This document shows positions 41,965-50,174 of a stretch of DNA of 64,000 bases, one piece after another. Under the pieces are notes generated by a model that made no database searches, was not told where the DNA came from, and saw only the letters and a list, made by a program, of their open reading frames with translations. This DNA is from JAGOTP01 sp964567995 (GTDB lineage Bacteria > Patescibacteriota > Patescibacteriia > 2-12-FULL-60-25): positions 186,001 through 250,000 of the forward strand of contig CAZMOB010000002.1 in the NCBI GenBank assembly GCA_964567995.1, written 5' to 3'. Made by a program: the position numbers and the translations under genes. Every line of letters starts with the position of its first letter. The stretch's first letter is position 1.

Positions 41965-43293
41965 TTAGAATCCACTATTGGTCGCTGACCGACGCGTTCC
42001 GCGGTAGCTGCTTCCGCTGCTGGTGCTCCGGCGTCCTGCAAAGCGTGAACTTGGACGCGGAGAAGAAGAGCCTCCTCGGTTGCTTCCGTAACTTGAGCCG
42101 CCTCGTTGTGGTCGAGCTGGTCGGTCATCATAACTCGATTCAGACATCGCTGGCATCGGAGGGAGATCCGGCAAAACAGGGAGTGGACTGACAGGAAGTG
42201 GAAGGCGAATTAAGCGCTCAATCATTTTCACATCGCGCAATTGGTCGGGTGTCGCGAAGGAGATGGCGACCCCAGCGGCTCCAGCGCGTCCGGTTCGGCC
42301 GATGCGGTGGACGTAGTCTTCCGCCTGATCTGGGAGGTCGAAGTTGATGACGAGTTCAATCCCTTTCACATCGATCCCACGAGCAGCGATATCTGTTGCG
42401 ATCAAGACGCGGTAACTGCCTGTCCGGAAACCTTGCAAGGCCGTTTGGCGTTGAGCTTGGGTGCGGTCCGAATGAATCTCGGCGGCCGTATGGCCAAGGG
42501 CGCGGACGGCTCGAGTCAGTTTGCGAGCGCCGTGTTTGGTACGAGAAAAGACGAGGGTTGAGCCGCGATGTTCCTGCAGAATTTTTGAAATGAGGCGAAT
42601 CTTTTCTTCTTTGCGAACGATGAACAATTCTTGGGTAACTGTATCAGCCGTTGTGCCTTGGCGGGCGATTTCAACCTGTGTTGGCTGCTTCATGTACTTG
42701 CGCGCGATCTGGATGATGTCCGTTGGCATGGTGGCCGAAAACAACATCGTTTGGCGATCGGCGGGGATTGTTTCGAAAATGCGCTTCAGCTGCGGCGCAA
42801 AACCCATATCGAGCATGCGGTCAGCTTCATCCAAAACAAGAATTTTCAGATCGTTCAAACGGACCGAACCTTGGGTCATGTGGTCAAGCAAACGGCCCGG
42901 GGTCGCGATGATCACGTGAGGGGCGTTCCGGAGCGCGTGCAGCTGGCCACCCATTGGAACGCCTCCAATCAAAACGGCTGTCCGAAGACCAATCGATGCA
43001 CCCACCTTTTTGATGGATTCATCGACCTGAACAGCTAGCTCACGCGTTGGGAGTAGAACGAGCCCACGTCCCTTATGTTGGGCGAGGCGTTGAAGCATCG
43101 GCAGGCCAAACGCGAGTGTTTTACCTGTTCCTGTCTGTGCGATTCCGACAATATCATTCCCTTCCATCGCGACCGGAATGGCTTGACGCTGGATCGGGGT
43201 AGGCTCCTGCATGCCAAGCTTGCTGATGATCTCAAGCAAAGCTGGCGCGATTCCAAGCCCATGGAATCCGGTGGATGACGAAGGGGTCTGCAT
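41965..43293 (-). CDS. DEAD-box RNA helicase
   Basis: The 442-residue product has motif Q (Phe-His-Gly-Leu, Glu-Pro-Thr-Pro-Ile-Gln), motif I Ala-Gln-Thr-Gly-Thr-Gly-Lys-Thr, Pro-Thr-Arg-Glu-Leu-Ala, Asp-Glu-Ala-Asp, Ser-Ala-Thr and His-Arg-Ile-Gly-Arg-Thr-Gly-Arg. The C-terminal 65 residues are a Ser/Gly/Arg-rich disordered tail, as in RhlE/CsdA-type helicases. It probably unwinds rRNA or mRNA structure. The exact subtype cannot be given. Confidence 0.93.
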   Translation of the reverse strand: MQTPSSSTGFHGLGIAPALLEIISKLGMQEPTPIQRQAIPVAMEGNDIVGIAQTGTGKTLAFGLPMLQRLAQHKGRGLVLLPTRELAVQVDESIKKVGASIGLRTAVLIGGVPMGGQLHALRNAPHVIIATPGRLLDHMTQGSVRLNDLKILVLDEADRMLDMGFAPQLKRIFETIPADRQTMLFSATMPTDIIQIARKYMKQPTQVEIARQGTTADTVTQELFIVRKEEKIRLISKILQEHRGSTLVFSRTKHGARKLTRAVRALGHTAAEIHSDRTQAQRQTALQGFRTGSYRVLIATDIAARGIDVKGIELVINFDLPDQAEDYVHRIGRTGRAGAAGVAISFATPDQLRDVKMIERLIRLPLPVSPLPVLPDLPPMPAMSESSYDDRPARPQRGGSSYGSNRGGSSSPRPSSRFAGRRSTSSGSSYRGTRRSATNSGF

Positions 43294-43335
43294 ACTGGGG
43301 CCGAGTGTACCTTAAACAGCGAATTTTGTATATTT

Positions 43336-43743
43336 TTAGCCACCAAATCGCTTAACTGCTGAAAAAGCGATCAAACTGACGACCCCGGTCAAGCAGGTCC
43401 CCCAGAGGAGATCCACAATGGACATCCCAATCGGCCAGCGGTTCAAAGTGGCTAAATTCGTCAAATCATAGGCGGCGTAGGCGATAAAGCCTAAGAGAGC
43501 CCCATAACCCAGGACCATCAGTCCTGAACCGGAGCTTCTCACTTGAGGTAGGACAACAAGCAAACTCACCCCCGCGGCATAGGCTAGATAAAATAAGATT
43601 ACAGGCAACCAACGTGGATTCGCGGCCAATACGTGACCAAGCGACTTCGTATAAAAAGACTTTGCAATCAAAGATAACCAGACTCCGTCGATGACAGCCA
43701 AAGACAAAAGACTGGCGAGATAGCTTACGAAAAAGGGTTTCAT
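43336..43743 (-). CDS. DUF2177 family membrane protein
   Basis: The 135-residue product has four membrane helices. Ile-Asp-Gly-Val-Trp-Leu in helix 1 and Tyr-Asp-Leu-Thr-Asn-Leu-Ala-Thr-Leu between helices 3 and 4 are the DUF2177 hallmarks. Function of the family is unknown. It is monocistronic. Confidence 0.85.
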   Translation of the reverse strand: MKPFFVSYLASLLSLAVIDGVWLSLIAKSFYTKSLGHVLAANPRWLPVILFYLAYAAGVSLLVVLPQVRSSGSGLMVLGYGALLGFIAYAAYDLTNLATLNRWPIGMSIVDLLWGTCLTGVVSLIAFSAVKRFGG

Positions 43744-43749
43744 GCAGGC

Positions 43750-43758
43750 AGTATATCA
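43750..43758 (-). promoter_or_regulatory. Extended -10 TGATATACT for the DUF2177 gene
   Basis: On the minus strand TGA then TATACT (43755-43750) ends 6 bases before the ATG at 43743. The upstream terminator stem overlaps where a -35 would be. Confidence 0.5.
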
Positions 43759-43790
43759 AACACCCCCGATCCGAAGATCGAGGGTGTTTG
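43757..43790 (-). terminator. Terminator after the DUF5667 gene
   Basis: CAAACACCC and GGGTGTTTG arms with an inner CGATC/GATCG helix and CGAA-type loop span 43757-43790, just past the minus-strand stop at 43802. Confidence 0.75.
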
Positions 43791-43801
43791 CCGACTTTGA
43801 T

Positions 43802-44977
43802 TTAGAGGCTAAGATCAAGTTTGGCTTTATCTTGGAAGTCGAGTGATTGTTTTGGATCGAATGTCGGTTCCGTTTCCTTGGGCGGTTCTTGTGGCAAAGG
43901 ATCTAGCTTTGTCTCCGCATTGAGCTCGGCTTTTTGTTTGATGATCAACGAGTCCTGTTTGAGGGGTGTCTCAAAGATGACCTGGCCTTCCGCATTGGCT
44001 TTTATATCAGTCTGCGAGCTCGCGATCAGGCGAAGCGCTTCTTGGGCGGAGGTCTCCGCTTGTCCATACTGCGAGACAGCCAGTTTGAATTCTAATTGAT
44101 TGAACTGGTCCGTTCCTTTGCTGAATGCATCCAGAGATAATTGAAGGAGCGTAGTGATTTTAGCTTTGATCTCCACATCCAACTGTATTGATTCGTTCAA
44201 GTTCTGTTTGACATTTGCAATCGCGTCCGAAGCGGCTTGTTGTTTTTTGTACGCTTGCGCTTTGAGTTCAGCTTGAGTATCCATCGTGGCTGTTGCGCTT
44301 GATTCATCAGCTCCCAATGTCATGACCGTCGCGTTGAGTTTAATTTTTTCGAGCAATGGATCCATCGCGTTTGTATCGATATTCTCTGCATCGAGCTTTG
44401 TGAGAATTGTCTCATGTGTTTGTAGAGACATCTGGAAACTCTCCGAAAGCTCCGCTGCAGCATTGATATTCCCTTCCGCCTTCAAACGAGCGATCTTTTC
44501 CTGAATCAACTTTGTTTGAAGATCAAAGGTTGTCTCGACCTGCGCTTGGGTTTCAGCGGTTAGTTTCTTCTCGGCTGCCAGCTTCTCTATTTCCTCTAAA
44601 CGGCGCTCCGCGACGCGTACTTCCCATTTTGCTTTGCCTTCGCTCGTGGGAGTAAATGTTGCCCGGACTCGTTCGTTGACCTGGAGCTTGATTGGATAGA
44701 GCGCTTCATCCGGGAGCGCCTGTTCAGCGGCGAAAGCCGTTCCACCTCCTAGCAAGAGTAGAGCGGACAGCGTGATCGGCAACGGTTTGAGCAGCATAGA
44801 TTTGAGAGAAGACAAGAAGTGAATGGGGGCCTCCTGTCTTAGCTGACGCGATCCGGCGATGGTTCTTACCGGATGTGTCTGCATGAAGCTCTTCAAATGT
44901 TCGTGTATCAAAAGTTTCTCATCAGGCTTTAGCGTGATGTTTTTTGTCTGTCTGAAATATCTGAGTTTCTCAAACAT
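43802..44977 (-). CDS. DUF5667 domain membrane protein, possible anti-sigma partner
   Basis: The 391-residue product has a cytoplasmic N-terminus (1-60) and a membrane helix (about 63-85, ending Ala-Phe-Ala-Ala). The DUF5667-type domain begins Glu-Ala-Leu-Tyr-Pro-Ile-Lys (about 92) and continues as long helices with Glu/Lys/Ala/Gln. A Pro/Lys-rich C-terminus follows. Its start overlaps the sigma factor gene by 8 bases. In CPR and Actinobacteria this pairing is common, so the cytoplasmic part probably binds the sigma factor while the outer part senses the envelope. That is an inference. Confidence 0.75.
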   Translation of the reverse strand: MFEKLRYFRQTKNITLKPDEKLLIHEHLKSFMQTHPVRTIAGSRQLRQEAPIHFLSSLKSMLLKPLPITLSALLLLGGGTAFAAEQALPDEALYPIKLQVNERVRATFTPTSEGKAKWEVRVAERRLEEIEKLAAEKKLTAETQAQVETTFDLQTKLIQEKIARLKAEGNINAAAELSESFQMSLQTHETILTKLDAENIDTNAMDPLLEKIKLNATVMTLGADESSATATMDTQAELKAQAYKKQQAASDAIANVKQNLNESIQLDVEIKAKITTLLQLSLDAFSKGTDQFNQLEFKLAVSQYGQAETSAQEALRLIASSQTDIKANAEGQVIFETPLKQDSLIIKQKAELNAETKLDPLPQEPPKETEPTFDPKQSLDFQDKAKLDLSL

Positions 44978-45479
44978 AGGAGTGGGGGAGGAGCGCGCGT
45001 AATTTTTTTAACGCGCGGTGAATGCGTACGGAGACAACGTTGGCTGTTTCATCCAGTACCTCGGCAATTTCTTTGGGAGACAGATCATCAATGAAACGGA
45101 GAACAAGGATTTCACGTTCGTCTTTGGGCAGTCGTTTCAAATAGGTTCCGATCTGAGCCCCGTCGATCACGGCTTCGACCTCTTCGCGAGTATCGATGCC
45201 TGGTTCGATGCCTTGTTCTTCCAAAACGTCGAGTGAGATTTGCTCTTTCTTTTTGCGCACCTCGTCGATGATGAGGTTGTTGGCTGTTCGATAAAGAAAG
45301 GCTCGCATATTCTCGATCGATTTTCCATTCGCCAGGTATTCCCAGGTTTTCATGAAGACTTGCTGCATGAGGTCCAACGCATAGTCGCGTTGGTAGACCC
45401 GGAAGTAGCAATGCCGAAAAATCGCATCTGAAAATGCTTCGTAGGCTCGTGATAAGTCCTGTTCGGTGCTTACCGACAT
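44970..45479 (-). CDS. Sigma-70 family (ECF-like) RNA polymerase sigma factor
   Basis: From the ATG at 45479 the product is 169 residues. Region 2 has Asp-Leu-Met-Gln-Gln-Val-Phe-Met-Lys-Thr-Trp and Arg-Ala-Phe-Leu-Tyr-Arg-Thr-Ala-Asn-Asn. Region 4 has Leu-Pro-Lys-Asp-Glu-Arg-Glu-Ile-Leu and the helix-turn-helix Ser-Pro-Lys-Glu-Ile-Ala-Glu-Val-Leu. No region 1 or 3 is present. It redirects RNA polymerase, under control of the overlapping membrane protein. Confidence 0.92.
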   Translation of the reverse strand: MSVSTEQDLSRAYEAFSDAIFRHCYFRVYQRDYALDLMQQVFMKTWEYLANGKSIENMRAFLYRTANNLIIDEVRKKKEQISLDVLEEQGIEPGIDTREEVEAVIDGAQIGTYLKRLPKDEREILVLRFIDDLSPKEIAEVLDETANVVSVRIHRALKKLRALLPHSYV

Positions 45480-45489
45480 AGTAGACGAA

Positions 45490-45498
45490 AGTGTACCA
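45490..45498 (-). promoter_or_regulatory. Extended -10 TGGTACACT for the sigma factor gene
   Basis: On the minus strand TGG then TACACT (45495-45490) ends 10 bases before the ATG at 45479. Confidence 0.4.
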
Positions 45499-45564
45499 AG
45501 ATTCTTACCCAATAAGCCATTTTTTCGTCAGATTTGGCTTCGTTTGGTAGTATAACCTCTATCT

Positions 45565-47064
45565 ATGGCCTTTCGAGAAGCGGCAGACTTCCTGAAACGC
45601 GCGGGTGCTTTACCCGAGGTCCCTCTGTCAGAGCGGGAACTCGCAGAAAAACGCATAGAAGAGATGCGTACGTTAGGTTGGAAAATGGCGAATCGAATAT
45701 GGAACATTCACGATCAACAGCCGGCTTGGGGGATAGATAAAGCGCGTGCCAAAATTGGATGTATCGGGGTGATTGCTCGTTATGTACAAGGTCCTACCCT
45801 TGAACGTTTTGTAAAAGAAATCTACCAAGATATAGAGAGTCTATCGCCACCAAAGCCTTATACAATCCCTTATACGGCGAATAAGGGACTAGAACGTGAT
45901 CAGCTTAGAGCAGATCTGGCGTTTAAATTGATTGAAGCGAATCGAGAACTCCCTTTATTCTTCGACCTAGAGAACGACTCGGCAATTGTTCAAGTACTCT
46001 TTTGGACCCAAAGCATCGCACGATCTAGAACTTCGGATGAAGCGTTCGAGTTGTATCAGAAATCAATGGAGAAGTTCAGAGATGGAACGGAGATAGCGCT
46101 TGATCTCAAGGTTGCTAGACAGGGTTGCCCCTTAATAGAAACCCATCAGGGCGAGGCCGTGTATCCCGGAATGCCGATTGATATCGGTCATATCCAACGC
46201 GTAGTCAGGATGCTTGTAGGATCGAATAAAGGCGCTGTTTCGAATGAAAGAGATAAATACATTGTAGACAACACCCTAGATCAGCTTGTAAATGAAAGCC
46301 ATTTTTCCAAGCCGCTCATCTATGTGATTGCAAGGATTGTCCAACGTTCGAGTGTGGCTGTTTTATTCGATCAAGAGTATCGTGATTTAATTGAAGCTCG
46401 CTTGCTCGGTTCTCCTGCTCGACGTCATATGTTTGTGACGGCGCTGGCAGAAATTGGAGCATTTGATCAGTTGGTACTATTGAAGGCGAGTCCGTATTTC
46501 AAGAAGTTTTGGAAACAGGCCGGACTGAGCCAATTTTATGAACCTATCCTGATCGAGCTTGCCAAGCGCGAGGTAGCAGGCATAGATCCGGGCTTTTCTT
46601 CGAGTGCGAGCAGCCCGTTTCGCGAGCCGATTTCCAATGGGAAAACGCCCACCGATATGAGCTATTGGCTTGAAGAGTGGGACTCAGATGCCAGAGAAGT
46701 TATCGCGAAGAAAGGGAATGCATTGGGTGAATTAGAAAAAAACGACCATCTGCGCGTTTTGTCTCATGCTTTCACCTGCATGGTGCTGTCTGTTCCAGTA
46801 AAGCACGCCGCTCATTATATGGAGCGTGCAGAAAGTTATGCAGAGAGATCTGAGACAGTAGTACAGGGGGATGAACTTCCCCCGTGGTTTTCGCTGGCAC
46901 TTGCCTATGCTCGTCCGGATGCATTGGATCTTACACGAGTTAACCCCGAAAAGATTTATGGATTTGACGAAAAGATTGTCCTAGAGACCGGTCTTATGCT
47001 GGTGCGTCAGTCCGAAAGGAAGCGTCGAGCCTTACTTGTTGCGGAGGCTCCGAAGAAAGCCTAG
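45565..47064 (+). CDS. Large predicted soluble protein of unknown function
   Basis: The 499-residue product is mostly alpha-helical and soluble in pattern, with no signal peptide or membrane segment. Residues 30-110 contain Trp-Lys-Met-Ala-Asn-Arg-Ile-Trp and Ile-Gly-Val-Ile-Ala-Arg-Tyr. AGA, ATA and AGG codons look more frequent than in neighbours. It ends tail to tail with msrB, sharing CTAG. I do not recognise it. Confidence 0.65.
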   Translation: MAFREAADFLKRAGALPEVPLSERELAEKRIEEMRTLGWKMANRIWNIHDQQPAWGIDKARAKIGCIGVIARYVQGPTLERFVKEIYQDIESLSPPKPYTIPYTANKGLERDQLRADLAFKLIEANRELPLFFDLENDSAIVQVLFWTQSIARSRTSDEAFELYQKSMEKFRDGTEIALDLKVARQGCPLIETHQGEAVYPGMPIDIGHIQRVVRMLVGSNKGAVSNERDKYIVDNTLDQLVNESHFSKPLIYVIARIVQRSSVAVLFDQEYRDLIEARLLGSPARRHMFVTALAEIGAFDQLVLLKASPYFKKFWKQAGLSQFYEPILIELAKREVAGIDPGFSSSASSPFREPISNGKTPTDMSYWLEEWDSDAREVIAKKGNALGELEKNDHLRVLSHAFTCMVLSVPVKHAAHYMERAESYAERSETVVQGDELPPWFSLALAYARPDALDLTRVNPEKIYGFDEKIVLETGLMLVRQSERKRRALLVAEAPKKA

Positions 47065-47627
47065 CTAGCTGTTGATGTGGCCGTGTCTGGAATGAATTTC
47101 AGAGCCGTTCCATTCATACAATATCGCAGACCAGTTGGCTGAGGACCATCATCGAAGACATGGCCAAGATGCCCACCGCAGCGTGAGAGGATTTCTGTTC
47201 GCTCCGCAAATAAACTTGTATCGGTTTTTTCAACAACCGCATCCGGTTTGATGGGCGCCCAAAAGCTCGGCCAACCAGTACCAGAGTCGAATTTTTGTTC
47301 GGAGCGGAACACTGGTTCATTGCAATCGGCAGTAACGTAGGTGCCTGGTCGGTGCTCGTTGACGAGCGGGTGAGTGAACGGGATATCTGTGCCCGCTTGG
47401 CGTAAGACGTGATATTGCTCGGGAGTGAGCGCGCGTTTCCAGTCTTCCTCGGAATAGGTGGCGAATGTGGTGGTGGTTGGTTGTGGCAAAGAAGCTGTCG
47501 AGGGGGCTATTCCCGCTCGCTGCTGAGACGCTAGATTGGCCGTTTTTTTGAGGTAGATGCCCAAGCCAAGTGTGACTATCAAAATAACGAGAGCGATGAT
47601 GCCGGTGGAACGTGTGCGGGGTTTCAT
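47061..47627 (-). CDS. msrB: Membrane-anchored peptide methionine sulfoxide reductase B
   Basis: From the ATG at 47627 the product is 188 residues: an N-terminal anchor (about 8-28), a linker, then the MsrB domain. Catalytic Cys lies in Arg-Tyr-Cys-Met-Asn-Gly, with Gly-Trp-Pro-Ser-Phe and His-Leu-Gly-His-Val-Phe intact. Each of the two zinc Cys-x-x-Cys pairs is reduced to one Cys, and Ser-Gly-Cys-Gly is Ser-Gly-Thr-Gly. It repairs methionine-R-sulfoxide outside the cell. The DipZ-like gene two genes upstream could supply its electrons. Confidence 0.88.
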   Translation of the reverse strand: MKPRTRSTGIIALVILIVTLGLGIYLKKTANLASQQRAGIAPSTASLPQPTTTTFATYSEEDWKRALTPEQYHVLRQAGTDIPFTHPLVNEHRPGTYVTADCNEPVFRSEQKFDSGTGWPSFWAPIKPDAVVEKTDTSLFAERTEILSRCGGHLGHVFDDGPQPTGLRYCMNGTALKFIPDTATSTAS

Positions 47628-47649
47628 GAGAGGGAGTATACCGTCTTTC

Positions 47650-48285
47650 TTACGAAAAGAGTGGTAGGACCGTACTGAGGACGTTCGCAAACACTTCATC
47701 CTGCGTCCCTTGTCCGTCTACGCGCTTCCAGCGTTCTTTCAAGAGTTCGTGGTTGGCCAGGGCGCGATAGCCTTCCACACACGAGCGGAAGAATTCAATA
47801 GGCATGGTTTCAAATTTGTCACCACGCGCGTCGAAGGTTCGTTTTAGGCCAATCTCTGGATCGAGATCCATTTCAAGAATCAGATCTGGTAGAACGTCTT
47901 TGACAGAGGTCTTGTTGATTTCCAAGATTGTCTCAAATCCGAGTCCGCGTCCAAAGCCTTGCCACGCCACACTCGAACAAAAACTGCGATCAGCCACGAC
48001 GATGCCGCCTTTGGCGAGGACGGGCAGAACGACAGAGCGCAACGATTGTGCGCGAGCGGAAGCATAGAGATAGGCTTCACACATCGGATCCATCGTTTCT
48101 GTGAATGGAGTGCCTTGAACCAAGGTTCGGATGGCTTCAGCGATCTCGCTGCCACCAGGTTCGCGGGTCCAGATCACTTCTTTGTCCGGAAACCGTCGTT
48201 TTAACTCTTCTACAAGTCGTTTGGATTGGGTGGTTTTACCTGTTCCAACCACGCCTTCAAAAACAAGATAGCGACCAGTCGTCAT
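47650..48285 (-). CDS. tmk: Thymidylate kinase
   Basis: The 211-residue product starts Met-Thr-Thr-Gly-Arg-Tyr-Leu-Val-Phe. The P-loop reads Gly-Val-Val-Gly-Thr-Gly-Lys-Thr-Thr, with Thr-Arg-Glu-Pro-Gly-Gly and a lid Asp-Arg-Ser. It phosphorylates dTMP to dTDP. Its start codon lies in the loop of an 11-bp hairpin followed by T residues. It lies between a thiol-disulfide exporter and msrB, with 22 bases to msrB. Confidence 0.9.
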   Translation of the reverse strand: MTTGRYLVFEGVVGTGKTTQSKRLVEELKRRFPDKEVIWTREPGGSEIAEAIRTLVQGTPFTETMDPMCEAYLYASARAQSLRSVVLPVLAKGGIVVADRSFCSSVAWQGFGRGLGFETILEINKTSVKDVLPDLILEMDLDPEIGLKRTFDARGDKFETMPIEFFRSCVEGYRALANHELLKERWKRVDGQGTQDEVFANVLSTVLPLFS

Positions 48286-48297
48286 ATGGTCGCTATC
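48267..48297 (-). terminator. Terminator-like hairpin enclosing the tmk start codon
   Basis: Arms 48287-48297 and 48267-48277 are exact 11-base complements around a 9-base loop that contains the tmk ATG. On the minus strand TTGTTTTT follows the stem. It lies 24 bases past the DipZ-like stop. It could end that transcript or control tmk. Confidence 0.6.
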
Positions 48298-48320
48298 GTG
48301 GCAGGTTGGCGATTCTACGT

Positions 48321-50069
48321 CTAGCCGAAGGTGAAGGTGTAGGCGTTCAGTCCGGGTGTTTCGGCTTGGAGTTCGAGGAGGTATTGTCCGGCACCCGCTT
48401 TGTCGTCGATCAAATGATAGAGCTGTTCTTGTTGGATGAGGACATAACTTTGCTCGCCGTCGAATTGGATGTCGGCTCCGGCTATCTCGCGAGTGAGAGG
48501 TTTGCTGTCGCGCATCACTTTGACTTTGATCGGTTTCGTTGCGCTTGAAACAAAGAAAACGTTGCGAGCGGTGTAGCGGTAGAAGATTTGCGCGGCCGTT
48601 TTGCTTTCGGCTGATTCGCTGTCGAACTTCCACGTTCCCGTCAGGTAAAGCTTATCTTCATCTACTTCTCCTGGGCGCGGAAGGCGTTGTTCGCCTGGAA
48701 TCCCGACTTTGCCATTGGCTAAGGTTGTATTCCGATCTGAGCCGAAATAGGTTTCCGGGCTTTGATTTTGTGTGGGGCCGCTCATGTCTACGGGCTGAAC
48801 CGTTCCGCTTGGAACGCTCATGACCGCTTGACTGTCCTGAGCCATTTTTTCTCGCAGCAATTCCTGAATTTTCTCTTCGGTTTCGGCGTAATTTCCTTCA
48901 CCGATGTGGTCGTAGACGACCTTCCCTTTAAGATCGATGAGATATTTGCGAGGCCAATAGCGGTTCCCATAGGCATTCCAAGTGCCATAGTCATTGTCGA
49001 GAACGATGGGGAATTTGATACCATATTTCACCATCGCTTTTTGGACGTTCTCGAGATTTTTCTCGAAGGCGAATTCTGGTGTATGGATCCCGACGATTTC
49101 AAGACCTTGATCCTTGTATTTGTCGTACCAAGCGTTCAGATAGGGGAAGGTGCGGATACAGTTGATACAGCTGTAGGTCATGAAGTCGACGAGAATGACC
49201 TTTTTGCCCACGAGTTCACCGAGTGTCACACCTGAGGTATTCACGAAACCAGATGGATTCGCGATTTCGCGATACTGCGGGAACATCTCGTTTGCAGTCG
49301 TGCCTGTATTTGGCATGTTTGGGACGGTGCCGTTCATCGATTCTTTGTCTGTCGATTGAAGAATGGATTGTTCCAAATTCGTGATATTGAAGTAGCCTTT
49401 TTCCAGCAAGAAGGTTTGGAGACGTTTGTCGGCGCCGGTCAGGATGAAAATACCGACCAGGATGAAGAGGATCCCTAAGCCACGCTTGAACCAACCATTG
49501 GGATTGGCGGCCCAGCGGGCTTTTTGAATAAAGCGTTGCCCGAGCAGGCTGATCAACAGTAGAACGAGGGCAAGACCGAGCGCATACGCAATCAAATACA
49601 CGATACCGGTTGCGAGACTACGGGGCAGAACAGTGGCAAGAATTAGGAAGTAGGTGGGGGAGCAACTTGAAAAAACGGGTCCGAGCGAAAGACCGATCAA
49701 AATATCGCCAAAGCGGGTTTTCTTTTCACGTGATGTAGCAAGAATTTGTTCTGAGCGATTCCCAAGACCAAGCTTCACGTTGAGTGCATCCCATGCTCGT
49801 GGAAATACACTGATCAAGCCAAAGATAATCAAGATGCCTCCGGAGATGCCGCTCCAAACGCTCTGAGGAATATTAATAAATGCGGTGCTAAATTTCAGCG
49901 CGAGTGTAAAGAGAACAATCGCGATTGCTAGCGATCCGGTAATGAGATACGGATTGCGTTTTTGTCCGCCTTGGACTGAACCACCAATGATGATGGGCAG
50001 GACGGGTAGAATACACGGAGCGAGGACGGTGAGCGCCCCTGAGAGGAAAGAGACGAGGAGAAGAAGCAT
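48321..50069 (-). CDS. DipZ-like thiol-disulfide exporter: CcdA plus thioredoxin
   Basis: The 582-residue product has a CcdA membrane domain (about 1-215) with the reactive Cys in Ala-Pro-Cys-Ile-Leu-Pro and Ser-Ser-Cys-Ser-Pro-Thr. A TlpA-like thioredoxin domain (about 275-400) has the active site Cys-Ile-Asn-Cys. The C-terminal beta-rich part (about 455-582) is like that of mycobacterial DipZ. It moves reducing power from cytoplasm to outside. With MsrB it forms an exported oxidative repair module. Confidence 0.88.
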   Translation of the reverse strand: MLLLLVSFLSGALTVLAPCILPVLPIIIGGSVQGGQKRNPYLITGSLAIAIVLFTLALKFSTAFINIPQSVWSGISGGILIIFGLISVFPRAWDALNVKLGLGNRSEQILATSREKKTRFGDILIGLSLGPVFSSCSPTYFLILATVLPRSLATGIVYLIAYALGLALVLLLISLLGQRFIQKARWAANPNGWFKRGLGILFILVGIFILTGADKRLQTFLLEKGYFNITNLEQSILQSTDKESMNGTVPNMPNTGTTANEMFPQYREIANPSGFVNTSGVTLGELVGKKVILVDFMTYSCINCIRTFPYLNAWYDKYKDQGLEIVGIHTPEFAFEKNLENVQKAMVKYGIKFPIVLDNDYGTWNAYGNRYWPRKYLIDLKGKVVYDHIGEGNYAETEEKIQELLREKMAQDSQAVMSVPSGTVQPVDMSGPTQNQSPETYFGSDRNTTLANGKVGIPGEQRLPRPGEVDEDKLYLTGTWKFDSESAESKTAAQIFYRYTARNVFFVSSATKPIKVKVMRDSKPLTREIAGADIQFDGEQSYVLIQQEQLYHLIDDKAGAGQYLLELQAETPGLNAYTFTFG

Positions 50070-50174
50070 AGATTGCCTCTATGATAGAGGAAGATAGGGT
50101 TTTTTCCTAAAAGAGAGCTCTATATCAATAAAGACAGGCTGGATACGGGTCTGCTACGATAGCTGGTAATTCGT

